The notes beneath the pieces are model-generated. The model saw only the letters and a program-made list of their open reading frames with translations. It made no database searches and had not been told where the DNA came from. DNA of 64,000 bases, from assembly GCF_900101785.1 (NCBI RefSeq), contig NZ_LT629688.1:186001-250000 (forward strand), read 5' to 3'. Source of the stretch: Auraticoccus monumenti (GTDB lineage: Bacteria; Actinomycetota; Actinomycetes; Propionibacteriales; Propionibacteriaceae). A program made the position numbers and the translations under genes. Shown here in pieces: positions 10,658 to 19,632 of the stretch (the first letter of the stretch is position 1; every line of letters starts with the position of its first letter).

Positions 10658-12019
10658 GTGAACGACCAGCCTGGCGAGCCCCGGGACGACCGGGACGACA
10701 CGCACCCCGACGACGCCCCCTCCACGGCCGAGGGCCCCCGCGCCTTCGACGCGCCGGAGTCCCTGGCCGACCCCGAGCCCGGGCCTGCGGTGGAGACCGT
10801 CCGGTCGCGCCGCCGCGTCGTCCTCTTCACCAAGGGTGACGACCAGGACCAGGTGGCCATCGCCGAGGTGCTGCGGATGGAGACCGTCGGCGGTGTGCTG
10901 ATGCTGGCGGCGGCCGTGCTGGCCGTGCTCTGGGCCAACTTCGGCGGCACCAGCTACGACGACTTCCGCCACCTCTACCTCGGTCCGCTCAACCTGCAGC
11001 ACTGGGCCGCGGACGGCCTGCTGGCCATCTTCTTCTTCGTGGTCGGGCTCGAGCTCAAGCGCGAGCTGGTCGCCGGTTCGCTGCGCAAGCCCAGCGCCGC
11101 GCTCGTCCCGATCATGGCCGCCGTCGGTGGCATGGTCGTGCCGGCCCTGCTCTACCTGGCCGTCAACAGCGTCCTGCCCGACGGCAACAGCCGGGGGTGG
11201 GCCGTGCCGATGGCCACCGACATCGCCTTCGCGCTGGCCATCCTCGGCCTCGTGGCCCGCGGCCTGCCCACCAGCCTGCGCGCCTTCCTGCTCACCCTGG
11301 CGATCGTGGACGATATCGGCGCCATCACGGTGATCGCGGTGGTCTTCACCACCGACCTGGCGCCGCTCTGGCTGATCGGCGCCGCCGCCTCCGCGCTGGT
11401 CTGGTGGCTGCTGCAGCGCTACCGCCTCGACACCTGGTGGTGGCTGCACGTCGTGCTGTTCGTCGTCTGCTGGTTCTGCATGTGGAGCAGCGGCGTGCAC
11501 GCCACCATCGCCGGGGTGATCCTGGGCCTGCTGACCCGGACCTCGCCGGACGAGGCGCACGACCCGGTCGACCGCTGGGAGCACTTCTGGCGGCCGGTCT
11601 CCGCCGGTGTGGTGGTGCCCCTCTTCGCCCTCCTCTCCGCCGGGGTCACGCTGGACGCCGGGGTGCTGGGCGCGGTGGTCACCGAGGCCGTGCCGCTGGG
11701 GATCATCCTCGGTCTGGTGCTCGGCAAGCTGGTCGGCATCACCGGCGCCGCCTGGCTGACGGCGCGCTTCACCCGAGCCGAGCTCGCCCCCGACATCCGC
11801 TGGGGGGACGTGGCCGGCATCAGCGTGGTGGCCGGGGTCGGCTTCACGGTGGCGCTGCTGGTCGCCGAGCTGGCCTTCGCCGACGCCCCGGAGGTGCTGG
11901 AGGAGGCGAAGACGGCCGTGCTGCTGGGATCGGTGCTGGCCGGTGTGCTCGCCGCGGTGGTGCTGGGGGCCCGCGGCCGCTCCCGTGCCCGCCTGCCCGA
12001 GGTGGCCGATGCGCCGTGA
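10658..12019 (+). CDS. nhaA: Na+/H+ antiporter NhaA
   Basis: A 453-residue antiporter that exchanges cytoplasmic sodium for protons. It has a hydrophilic N-terminus of about 60 residues, then about 11 membrane helices. FFFVVGLELKRE, ATDIAFALAILG and LAIVDDIGAI are diagnostic; the Asp pair in the last is the ion-binding site. The GTG at 10658 was chosen because AGGAG lies 5 bases upstream; an in-frame extension back to 10469 lacks support. A TAAGGT -10 box sits at 10591-10596. The long N-terminal tail is common in actinobacterial NhaA. Confidence 0.93.
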   Translation: MNDQPGEPRDDRDDTHPDDAPSTAEGPRAFDAPESLADPEPGPAVETVRSRRRVVLFTKGDDQDQVAIAEVLRMETVGGVLMLAAAVLAVLWANFGGTSYDDFRHLYLGPLNLQHWAADGLLAIFFFVVGLELKRELVAGSLRKPSAALVPIMAAVGGMVVPALLYLAVNSVLPDGNSRGWAVPMATDIAFALAILGLVARGLPTSLRAFLLTLAIVDDIGAITVIAVVFTTDLAPLWLIGAAASALVWWLLQRYRLDTWWWLHVVLFVVCWFCMWSSGVHATIAGVILGLLTRTSPDEAHDPVDRWEHFWRPVSAGVVVPLFALLSAGVTLDAGVLGAVVTEAVPLGIILGLVLGKLVGITGAAWLTARFTRAELAPDIRWGDVAGISVVAGVGFTVALLVAELAFADAPEVLEEAKTAVLLGSVLAGVLAAVVLGARGRSRARLPEVADAP

Positions 12020-12097
12020 CCGAAGCCCCCACCCCGGGGCCCGGGACGACGCGTCGACGTGCACTAGGCTCCTGACGACGGCACAGGAAGGCAGAAG

Positions 12098-12649
12098 ATG
12101 ACGACGGCGGACACGGTCAAGAACATCCAGCAGGACCTGACGGTCCTCGCCAAGTCCCTGGTGACCCTGGGCAAGATCGAGGCCACCGACATGGCCAAGA
12201 AGCTGGGGCTGGGCGCGGCCCTGCTGGCCGGTGCGCTCTACTTCGCGCTGAACGCCATCTCCCTGCTCTTCATGGGGGGCGCCCTCGCGTTCTTCCTGCT
12301 GCTCCAGCCGGACGCCCCGGCCGAGCCCCAGGACCCGACCATGGTCACCGGCGCCCTCCCGCTGGGCTTCGTCATCATGGCCTGCATCCTGCTCCTGGTC
12401 GCGGCCCTGCTCGCCGTGGGCGGCCTGCTCAGCATCCGTGCCAACCGCGGCGTCAAGCAGACCCAGGCCGAGACCGAGGCCACGGTCACCGCGGTCAAGA
12501 GCGCCATCGAGCGCGGCAAGGCCGACGTGGCCGTCCGGCTCGAGTACGGCGACGACGACGTCCGCACCGACGACGGCCGGACCGGGACCGGCGTCAGCCG
12601 GACCGGTGACACCAGCCCCGTGGCCGCGCGCTCCCTCGACGCCCGCTGA
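12098..12649 (+). CDS. Phage-holin-family (Holin-X/DUF1469-like) membrane protein
   Basis: A 183-residue protein with an amphipathic N-terminal helix (NIQQDLTVLAKSLVTLGKIE), two membrane segments (about 45-68 and 87-112) and a charged C-terminal tail. This layout matches the actinobacterial Holin-X family, which is chromosomal and not a prophage marker. It lies between nhaA and an alpha/beta hydrolase gene, as in related genomes. The role is unproven; it is probably an inner-membrane envelope protein. A TAGGCT -10 box (12065-12070) and AGGAAGG precede the ATG. Confidence 0.75.
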   Translation: MTTADTVKNIQQDLTVLAKSLVTLGKIEATDMAKKLGLGAALLAGALYFALNAISLLFMGGALAFFLLLQPDAPAEPQDPTMVTGALPLGFVIMACILLLVAALLAVGGLLSIRANRGVKQTQAETEATVTAVKSAIERGKADVAVRLEYGDDDVRTDDGRTGTGVSRTGDTSPVAARSLDAR

Positions 12650-13470
12650 GCGCCCCCGCCGGTCCGCCGGCGAGCAGCGCCCTGCTCCGCCCCCTCGTCC
12701 CCGACGGGGACTGGGAGCACCGCTTCCCGAGGCTGCGCGGGATGCGCTTCCACCTCGCCGTGCACGGCGTCCAGGACGCCAGGGCGGCCCCGGTGCTGCT
12801 GCTGCCTGACGTCGGTCGCACCTGGTGGTCCTGGCGGCACCTGCTGCCCACCCTGTCCCCGGACCGGACCGTCGTCGCCCTGGACCCCCGCGGGGTCGGG
12901 GCCAGCGACCGCACCCCGGGTGGCTACACGCTGCCGGAGGTCGTCGCCGACCTGGCCGCGGTGGTCCACCACCTCGGTGCCGGCCCGGCCGTCGTGGTCG
13001 GCCACGGCTGGGGCGGGGTCGCTGCCCTGGCCCTGGCCTCGCGGCACCCCGCGCTGGTCGCCGGCCTGGGTCTGGTCGCCGCCCCCGTCCCGGGTGCCTG
13101 GCAGGGGTACCGCCGCCTCCTGGCCGCCTCGCTGCTGGGCGCCCGCGCCCTGACCCCGGCCCGGCTGGGTCGCTGGACGGCGCTGCAGGCGGTCGACGGC
13201 TCCCCCTGCGCGGAGGCCCTGAGCCACTGGCCGGGTCCGCAGCGGGCGCTGGCCCCGGTCCGCCGGGCCGCCCGCCGTCCGCGCCTGCTGCGCGAGCTGG
13301 GCACCGACGTCGCCACCCTGCACGTGCGCGGGAGCTCGGACCCCCTGCTGCCCCGTCCCCGGCGCGGCCTGCGCGACGTGGTGGTCCTGCCCGCGGGGCA
13401 CCAGCTGCCCGAGGAGCGTCCCGGCGACCTCGCGGTCACCCTGCGTGGCTGGTTGGCGACCCTGGCCTGA
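12646..13470 (+). CDS. Alpha/beta-fold hydrolase (EphE-like position), probable CTG start
   Basis: A serine hydrolase-fold protein with nucleophile elbow GHGWGG, oxyanion region LLPDVGRTWWSW and a late His in LPAGHQLPE; the acid is probably in RGSSDPLLP. In the elbow the Ser position is Trp (GHGWGG), so the nucleophile is not obvious. The first ATG is at 12742, but 32 codons upstream encode a family-like N-terminus (DGDWEHRFPRLRG before MRFHLAVHG). The only candidate starts there are CTG codons; the best, at 12646, overlaps the holin-like stop as CTGA. The frame is closed by a TGA at 12607. I use 12646, with 12742 as the alternative. Substrate unknown. Confidence 0.7.
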   Translation: MSAPAGPPASSALLRPLVPDGDWEHRFPRLRGMRFHLAVHGVQDARAAPVLLLPDVGRTWWSWRHLLPTLSPDRTVVALDPRGVGASDRTPGGYTLPEVVADLAAVVHHLGAGPAVVVGHGWGGVAALALASRHPALVAGLGLVAAPVPGAWQGYRRLLAASLLGARALTPARLGRWTALQAVDGSPCAEALSHWPGPQRALAPVRRAARRPRLLRELGTDVATLHVRGSSDPLLPRPRRGLRDVVVLPAGHQLPEERPGDLAVTLRGWLATLA

Positions 13471-13505
13471 GCCCCGGGCGGGCGTGGCGGCGCGGGTGGG
13501 CCGGG

Positions 13506-15269
13506 TCAGATCCGGTGGGCTCGGCGCAGCGGGCGGATCGGGATCAGGTCCTCGGCCCGGCTGCGCTCGGCGATCGCCTCGGCGTCGCTCCACTCGGCCT
13601 CCCCGGCCCGGATGCCGGCCAGCCGGGCGCGGTAGGCGTCGACCTCGGCCTGCTGACGGTCCTCGTCCCAGCCCAGCAGCGGGACCGCGATGGCCAGCAC
13701 GTCCTCCACGGCGCTGAGCCCCCGGTCGCGGGCCTCGTGGTCGATCCGGAGCCGGTGCAGCAGGACGTCCTCCAGGTGCAGGCTGCCCTCGTACCGGACG
13801 GCGAAGGCCACCTCCACCCCCAGGTAGGCCGGGGCGCTGGGCAGCGGCTCGGCCAGCCGGGGGTCCTCCTCGATCAGGTCGATCAGGGTGCCGACCTCCG
13901 AGCCGTAGCGCGAGAGCAGGTGCTCGATGCGGTCGGCGTCCCAGCCGTAGCCCGGTGCGACCCGGGCCAGGTAGCGTCCGGCGGCCTCCAGACCCACCGC
14001 CCCGACCAGGGGGATCCGCTCGGTGATGGAGGGCCACCGCCGGGCCGCGGTGGAGCCGAGGGCGAAGTCGACCGCGTCCTCGGCCATCACCCGGTAGGTG
14101 GTCAGCTTGCCGCCGGCGATGGACACCATGCCGGGGGCCACCTCGGCCACGGTGTGCTCCCGGGACACCTTGGCCGAGCTCTCCGCACCCCCGGAGGGCT
14201 GCAGCAGCGGCCGGAGCCCGGCCCAGGTACCGAGGATGTCGTCGGTGGTGAGCTGGCTGGTCAGCACCTTGTTGGCCTGCTCCAGCACGTAGTCGATGTC
14301 GGCGCGGGTGGTGATGGGATGGCGCAGCGGGCCCTCCCACGGGGTGTCGGTGGTGCCGATCACCCAGTAGTGCTGCCAGGGGATGACGAAGAGGACCGAC
14401 TTCTCGGTGCGGAGGAAGAGACCCGTGCTGCCCTTGATCCGGTCCTTGGGGATGACCAGGTGGACGCCCTTGGAGGCCAGCACCTCCAGGCTGCCGGTGC
14501 TGCTGGCCAGGGACTCGGTCTCCTCGGTCCACACCCCGGTGCAGCTGATCACGTGCTTGGCCCGGACCTGGCGGGCGCGACCGGTCTCCAGGTCGGTGAC
14601 CACCGCACCGACGACCCGGCCGACGGCGTCCTTGGTGATCTCGGTGACCTGGGCCCGGGTGGCGGCCAGCGCCCCGTAGGAGACGGCGGTGCGGACCAGC
14701 CCGAGCACCAGCCGGGCGTCGTCGACCCGGGCGTCGAAGAACCGGATCGCCCCGGTCAGCTGGTCGCTGCGCAGGTCGGGGAACAGCTCCAGCGCGCCCT
14801 TCCGGCCGTAGTGCTTCTGCGGCGGGACCCCGGCGCCCTCCTTGTCCCCGGGCAGGGTCAGGTTGCCCACCGCGGACATCGCGTCGTAGAGCCCGACCCC
14901 CAGCGCGCTGTAGGTGCGCTCGACCACGGGGATCTTCAGCGGCCACAGGAACGGCTGGGGCCGCACCAGGTGCGGGGCGATCGTGCTCAGCAGCAGCCCC
15001 CGCTCCCGCAGCGCCTCCTGCACCAGGGCGAAGTCGAGGTTGTAGAGGTAGCGCATCCCGCCGTGGATCAGCTTGCTGGAGCGCGAGGACGTCCCGGAGG
15101 CCCAGTCCTGCATCTCCACGATGCCGGTCCGCAGCCCGCGGGTCGCAGCGTCCAGGGCCACACCGGCGCCGGTGACCCCACCGCCGACGACCAGGACGTC
15201 GAGTCCCTCGTCGTCGCTCATCGCGGCCAGTGCCGCCTGACGGGAGCGTTGCGTGGTGGCGGCGATCAC
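13506..15269 (-). CDS. glpD: Aerobic glycerol-3-phosphate dehydrogenase
   Basis: A 587-residue FAD enzyme that oxidises sn-glycerol-3-phosphate to dihydroxyacetone phosphate at the membrane and feeds electrons to quinone. It has the dinucleotide-binding motif LVVGGGVTGAGVALDAA near residue 25, the substrate region SRSSKLIHGGMRYL, and a C-terminal DAO_C domain from about 430. The length is normal. No glpF or glpK is nearby. A GTG start directly follows a leaderless-type -10 box; an internal ATG at MSDDEGLD, 16 codons on, is a possible alternative. Confidence 0.93.
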   Translation of the reverse strand: MIAATTQRSRQAALAAMSDDEGLDVLVVGGGVTGAGVALDAATRGLRTGIVEMQDWASGTSSRSSKLIHGGMRYLYNLDFALVQEALRERGLLLSTIAPHLVRPQPFLWPLKIPVVERTYSALGVGLYDAMSAVGNLTLPGDKEGAGVPPQKHYGRKGALELFPDLRSDQLTGAIRFFDARVDDARLVLGLVRTAVSYGALAATRAQVTEITKDAVGRVVGAVVTDLETGRARQVRAKHVISCTGVWTEETESLASSTGSLEVLASKGVHLVIPKDRIKGSTGLFLRTEKSVLFVIPWQHYWVIGTTDTPWEGPLRHPITTRADIDYVLEQANKVLTSQLTTDDILGTWAGLRPLLQPSGGAESSAKVSREHTVAEVAPGMVSIAGGKLTTYRVMAEDAVDFALGSTAARRWPSITERIPLVGAVGLEAAGRYLARVAPGYGWDADRIEHLLSRYGSEVGTLIDLIEEDPRLAEPLPSAPAYLGVEVAFAVRYEGSLHLEDVLLHRLRIDHEARDRGLSAVEDVLAIAVPLLGWDEDRQQAEVDAYRARLAGIRAGEAEWSDAEAIAERSRAEDLIPIRPLRRAHRI

Positions 15270-15276
15270 GACGGCG

Positions 15277-15282
15277 AATCTA
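15277..15282 (-). promoter_or_regulatory. -10 box of a leaderless promoter (glpD)
   Basis: TAGATT on the minus strand, then 7 bases, then the GTG start of glpD at 15269. Confidence 0.55.
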
Positions 15283-15309
15283 CCCCTGGCCCGGAGTCCC
15301 GGGAGCAGA

Positions 15310-18300
15310 TCACCGCTGGGTCACCTCGACCGTGACCGACTCGGTGGTGCTGTTCCCGGCGCCGTCGGTGGCCCGGTAGGTGAAGGTGTAGACCGCGTCC
15401 TTGGCCGCGACCACCCGGAAGGTGCGCTCGTCGTCGTAGGTCTTGACGTTGGCACGTCGCCCCTCGGCCTCGGCCGAGACCAGCTCGACCGTCACCTCCT
15501 CGCCGGAGTCGTCGACGGCCTCGACGTCGACCTCGACCAGCACGGCCTTGTTGTTGGGCGGCCAGATCCGGGCGGGGCTGGCGGTGAGCCGCAGCTCCGG
15601 TGCGGTCACGTCGTCGGCCTGCAGGTCCATCCCGACCAGCACCGGGTCGTGGTCGCTGGAGCGGTAGGGGTCGGGGGCGAAGACCGCGTCCTGGGCCGGG
15701 GCCTTGAAGGACGTGTCGTAGTCGAGCAGGCTCGGCTCGTCGGAGTTGATCCGCCAGTCCTCGGCCTCGGTCACCTGGTCCACCAGCGCCTCGTTGGCCA
15801 GGGCGTAGTCGAGGTAGCCGAGCATCCCGTCGAAGACGTAGGAGTAGGCCCGCTCGCCCTGGTCGCGGAGCAGCAGGTCGGTCCAGCCGGCCTCCTCCAG
15901 CGCGGTGATCGGGTCCTCGTGGTCGTAGGAGTTGAGGTCGCCGATGATCAGCTGCTCCTCCACCCCGGTGCCGGTCGGGTCGTCGGCCAGCCAGTCCGAG
16001 AGCGCCTTCGCGGCCTCGGTGCGCACGCCGTTGCAGTTGCCCTGGCCGTCCGGGTCCTCCGGGTCACCGACGGCCTCGCAGCCCGAGCCCTTGGACTTGA
16101 GGTGGTTGACCGCGACCGTGACCGCGCCCCCGGTCCCGAGGTCGGTGAAGGTCTGGGCCAGCGCCGGGCGGTTGAGCTGGTCGAGGAAGCGCGGGTCGTC
16201 GGCGGTGGTCAGCGTTGCGAACCCACCGGTGGGGGTGACCTCGGCCGGCTGGTAGATGAAGGCGGTGGTGATCTGGTCGGTGCCGATCACCCCGGTGTCC
16301 ACGGACTCGTAGGTGCCGGCGCCGACCTCGGCGTTCAGCGCCTCGACCAGGGTGTCGACCGCCTGACCGCCGTTGTTCTCGATCTCGATCAGGCCGACCA
16401 CGTCGGCGTCCATCTCGGACAGGGCGGCCACGATCTTGGCCTCCTGACGCTCGAACTCCTCCGGGGTGTCGGCGCCGCGCTCACCCAGGGTGGTGAAGTA
16501 GTTGAGCACGTTGAAGGAGGCCACCGTGGTGGTGCCGCCGACCTCCGGGACCTCCGGGCGGGGGTTGGTCGAGGTGACCTCGGCCCCCTCGGTGGGCTGG
16601 ATCCGCCACTCGTCGAAGCGCCAGTCGAGCACGCCGGTGGCATCCGTCACCAGGTCACCGCCGCGGAAGGTGTTCTCGAGGGTGAACTCGCCGCCGTCGG
16701 GGTGGCGGGCCGGGTCGGGGTTCTGCACGCTGCGGCCGTCGTCCAGGGTGATCCGCTCGGCCAGGTTCTTCGCCAGCAGGGCCTCGGCCTCGGGCGAACC
16801 GGGGGCGAAGAGGGCGGTGGGCTGGTACTGCCGGTCCAGACCGAGGGCGATCTCGCCGTAGCGGCCGTAGTCGAAGTACTCCAGGATGGTCAGGCTCTGG
16901 CCGAAGGTGACCCGCATGCCCTCGTGGCGCTCGGCCTCGGCGTCGTCCAGCGGCAGGGTCAGCTGCTCGGCGGTCGGCAGCTCGCCACCGGAGGCGCAGA
17001 CCTCCTGGTCGGTGGCGGTGAGCTGGGTCTGGCCCCGGAACTCCGACACGGCCCCGGCCACCCGCACGGTGTCGCCGAGGGCCACGTCGCCGGCGCCGGG
17101 GGCGTAGACGAAGATGCCGTCCGAGCTCGCCTCGTCGCCGTCGCCGGCGTCCTGCAGGTAGAAGCCGTCGAAGCCACCGGTCTGGAAGTCACCGACCACG
17201 GTGCCCTCGACGGTGGTGCTGGTGCCGGCCAGCGGCGAGGTGTCGGTGGTGCCCTGCACGGCGCCGACGGCCGTCCGCGGGTCGCCGCACACCAGCGGCT
17301 CCCCCGGGCCGGGACCGGCGGGCGTGGTCCGGTTCTCCGCGCCCGGGGTGTTCAGCGCCTCACCGGCGGTCAGGCTGCCCTGCTGCCCGGGGACGCCGGC
17401 CAGGTCGAAGTCGTTGCGGACCCAGTCCGACGTGGCGTCGGTGTCGGTGCCGTCGGGGATGCGGGACGCGCCGCCGACGGTGAAGTCCGAGCCGTCGTAA
17501 CCCGGGGTGAGCACGGTCGGCCCGTAGCCCAGGTCACCGGCACCGCCGTCGAGGACGGCCACCGAGTCGACGACCTCCAGGCCGAGGCCCTCGTCCAGGG
17601 TGCCGTCGAGGTCGGCGTCCAGCGTGACCTGGCCGGTGTAGCCGGTCACCAGCAGCAGCGAGAGCGAGCCGTTCTGCAGCGTGTTGGCGGGCAGCTCGCC
17701 CAGCCAGCGGCCGTCGGCGTCCGCGCTGCCCACCGGGTGGGCGGAGACCACGTCGCCCTGGGCGCTGGAGGTGGCGTCGCCCTCGACCTGCAGCACGGTG
17801 AGCCCGGTGAGGTCGGCGCCGGCCGGGCCGGTGACCTCGAGGTACTCCACGTCGGTGCCGGCGGTGCTGGCGGAGAACTCGTTGAGCACCACCGCGGCGG
17901 GGGTGCCGGGGTCACCACCGCAGTCGGCGGTGTGGGAGCCGAGGCCGTCGAAGGTGTCGACCGGCAGACCCTGCCACTGGCGGGCGGGGTCGAAGGCGTC
18001 GTCGTCGGTGCGGTCGCCCTCGCACACCGAGGGCAGCCGGCGCAGGGTCGCGTCCTGGGTCGAGACCGGTCCGCTTCCCCACTCCGCCCCCGGGTCGACG
18101 CCACGCTGACCGAAGGAGTCCACGACGGCCCCGCCGCGCACCAGCGCGATGGCGTCGTCGCCGTTCCACAGCCCCGCCCCGGTGGTCTGGTCGGCGGCGC
18201 CGGTGACCGCCGCGACCGCACCGGAGGCGGCCACCACGTGCACGTCGCCCGCGGCCACCTGGCCGGTGAGGTCGATGGTCAGGTTCGCCGTCGCGGCACC

Positions 18301-18528
18301 GTTGAAGGCCACCCGCAGCTGGTAGCCGCTGAGGTCCACGGGGGCGCCGGTGCCGTTCCAGATCTCCAGCGCCTTGTTGTTGCCGGTGCCCTCGACGTAC
18401 TCGCTGATCACCAGGTCCGTGGCGGGCGCGGCCTGGGCCGGCGTGCCGAGGGTGGTCAGCGAGAGCGACGCGGTGAGCGTGGCCAACCCGGTGAGGGCGG
18501 CGGCGAGAGCGCGGGTGGACGACGTCAT
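15310..18528 (-). CDS. Secreted ExeM/NucH-type endonuclease with lamin-tail domains
   Basis: A 1072-residue secreted protein. The signal peptide ends near residue 34 (GTPAQAAPA). Lamin-tail domains lie at about 35-150 and 205-400, an OB-fold-like segment at about 420-640, the exonuclease-endonuclease-phosphatase domain at about 660-980, and an Ig-like C-terminal domain. Catalytic signatures VASFNVLNYF, IGDLNSYDHED and SSDHDPVLVG are intact, and metal-dependent cleavage of extracellular DNA is expected. The role is probably nutrient (phosphate) scavenging or biofilm DNA turnover. GAAGGAA precedes the ATG. It stands alone, with NUDIX upstream and glpD downstream on the same strand. Confidence 0.88.
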   Translation of the reverse strand: MTSSTRALAAALTGLATLTASLSLTTLGTPAQAAPATDLVISEYVEGTGNNKALEIWNGTGAPVDLSGYQLRVAFNGAATANLTIDLTGQVAAGDVHVVAASGAVAAVTGAADQTTGAGLWNGDDAIALVRGGAVVDSFGQRGVDPGAEWGSGPVSTQDATLRRLPSVCEGDRTDDDAFDPARQWQGLPVDTFDGLGSHTADCGGDPGTPAAVVLNEFSASTAGTDVEYLEVTGPAGADLTGLTVLQVEGDATSSAQGDVVSAHPVGSADADGRWLGELPANTLQNGSLSLLLVTGYTGQVTLDADLDGTLDEGLGLEVVDSVAVLDGGAGDLGYGPTVLTPGYDGSDFTVGGASRIPDGTDTDATSDWVRNDFDLAGVPGQQGSLTAGEALNTPGAENRTTPAGPGPGEPLVCGDPRTAVGAVQGTTDTSPLAGTSTTVEGTVVGDFQTGGFDGFYLQDAGDGDEASSDGIFVYAPGAGDVALGDTVRVAGAVSEFRGQTQLTATDQEVCASGGELPTAEQLTLPLDDAEAERHEGMRVTFGQSLTILEYFDYGRYGEIALGLDRQYQPTALFAPGSPEAEALLAKNLAERITLDDGRSVQNPDPARHPDGGEFTLENTFRGGDLVTDATGVLDWRFDEWRIQPTEGAEVTSTNPRPEVPEVGGTTTVASFNVLNYFTTLGERGADTPEEFERQEAKIVAALSEMDADVVGLIEIENNGGQAVDTLVEALNAEVGAGTYESVDTGVIGTDQITTAFIYQPAEVTPTGGFATLTTADDPRFLDQLNRPALAQTFTDLGTGGAVTVAVNHLKSKGSGCEAVGDPEDPDGQGNCNGVRTEAAKALSDWLADDPTGTGVEEQLIIGDLNSYDHEDPITALEEAGWTDLLLRDQGERAYSYVFDGMLGYLDYALANEALVDQVTEAEDWRINSDEPSLLDYDTSFKAPAQDAVFAPDPYRSSDHDPVLVGMDLQADDVTAPELRLTASPARIWPPNNKAVLVEVDVEAVDDSGEEVTVELVSAEAEGRRANVKTYDDERTFRVVAAKDAVYTFTYRATDGAGNSTTESVTVEVTQR

Positions 18529-18737
18529 CGGGGTTCCTTCGCGGGGACGCGGGAGAGGACCCGGCGGGGCCCGGGCACCAACCTAGGACCCGGGGGTGAC
18601 GTTCTCGGGCCCCGGGTTGAACACCAGGTGCCCACCAGGAGAACCCGGGGGTTCGCCGCGCCCCCCTCCCCCCGCGTCGGTGCGACGTGCGGCCGGGACT
18701 GCCCGGTCAGACGTCGCACCGCCAGCGGCTCGGGGCG

Positions 18738-19406
18738 TCAGGCGGGGCGGGGGCCGCGGTCGCGGCGGGAGTCGTTGAGGAAGCGGCGGGGGACGGCGTG
18801 CCGGACGGCGGTGTCCCAGGGGAGCTGCCAGCCGGCGAGGTCGAGCACGGCGTCGAGCAGGTGGGCGGTCAGGCCCCAGACGAAGAGGTCGTCGACCACG
18901 AAGGCCGGGCCGGTGTAGCCCCGGGGGTGGGTGGCGGTGACCCGGTGCTCGGCGGCGGTGAGGACCGAGAGCGGCACCCGGTGCACGGCGGCGACCTCGG
19001 CCGGGTCCCGCGGGGTCAGCGGGTGCTGCCCGGACCAGCGGGCGACCACGGCGGTGACGTCGAAGGAGCTGACCTCCACGTGCACCGAGGGCAGTCGGCC
19101 GAGCATCTCGACGTCGGCCGGGTCGAGGCCGATCTCCTCCTCGGCCTCCCGGAGCGCGGTGTCCTCCAGGGTGACGTCCCCGGGGTCGCGGGCGCCGCCG
19201 GGGAAGGCGATCTGACCGGCGTGGTGGCGCAGGGTGGAGGCCCGCTCCACCAGGGTGACGTCGACGTCCTCGACCCCCGGCGTGGGACCGAGCAGGACCA
19301 GCACCGCGGCCTCGCGCGCACCCACGCCCGGGCGGATGCCGATGCCCCCGGGACGCACGGGACCCGCGAGGGCGGAGCGGAGCAGAGCGGGGTCCCAGAC
19401 AGGCAC
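18738..19406 (-). CDS. NUDIX hydrolase, CoA pyrophosphatase (NudL-like)
   Basis: A 222-residue NUDIX protein. HHAGQIAFPGGARDPGD matches the NudL/UPF0035 signature, and LREAEEEIGL is the metal-binding part of the Nudix box. Members split CoA or acyl-CoA into phosphopantetheine and 3',5'-ADP. In M. tuberculosis the homologue (Rv3672c, from memory) lies next to the TlpA-like gene; here about 5.7 kb of other genes separates them. The GTG start follows a -10 box directly. Confidence 0.85.
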   Translation of the reverse strand: MPVWDPALLRSALAGPVRPGGIGIRPGVGAREAAVLVLLGPTPGVEDVDVTLVERASTLRHHAGQIAFPGGARDPGDVTLEDTALREAEEEIGLDPADVEMLGRLPSVHVEVSSFDVTAVVARWSGQHPLTPRDPAEVAAVHRVPLSVLTAAEHRVTATHPRGYTGPAFVVDDLFVWGLTAHLLDAVLDLAGWQLPWDTAVRHAVPRRFLNDSRRDRGPRPA

Positions 19407-19412
19407 CCCGTC

Positions 19413-19418
19413 AGCCTA
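19413..19418 (-). promoter_or_regulatory. -10 box of a leaderless promoter (NUDIX)
   Basis: TAGGCT on the minus strand is 6 bases before the GTG at 19406. Confidence 0.55.
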
Positions 19419-19477
19419 GGCCGAGGGCCGCACCTCCTCCCGGGGCTGTCCGTCGGTGGAGGCTGCGCCCTCCTCCG

Positions 19478-19495
19478 GCCGGTCCTCCGACCGGC
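19478..19495. promoter_or_regulatory. Hairpin upstream of DUF4397/sortase operon
   Basis: GCCGGTC and GACCGGC arms form a 7-bp stem with a CTCC loop. It lies in the divergent region between NUDIX and the DUF4397 gene; its role is unknown. Confidence 0.35.
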
Positions 19496-19597
19496 AAGGC
19501 AGCCGCTCCGGACGGTGGCACGGGACCGAGGTCACGACGACGAACGGGAGAACGCGTCCAGATGGGCACCACCCGTGGAAGACACGGCAACCACTAT

Positions 19598-19615
19598 CCC
19601 GTCCTGCACGACGGG
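19598..19615 (+). promoter_or_regulatory. Leader hairpin just before the DUF4397 ribosome-binding site
   Basis: CCCGTC and GACGGG pair around CTGCAC and end 5 bases before the GGAGG of the DUF4397 gene. It could tune translation or mRNA stability. Confidence 0.35.
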
Positions 19616-19632
19616 AAGAAGGAGGCACAACG

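Noticed and set aside
12098-12649. Holin-family gene as a prophage marker
   Set aside because: Holin-X-type proteins are ordinary chromosomal membrane proteins in actinobacteria, and no other phage gene is near.
15253-18918. 1221-codon open frame opposite the nuclease gene
   Set aside because: Shadow of the ExeM-type gene, with no domain and Gly/Val/Asp-rich composition.
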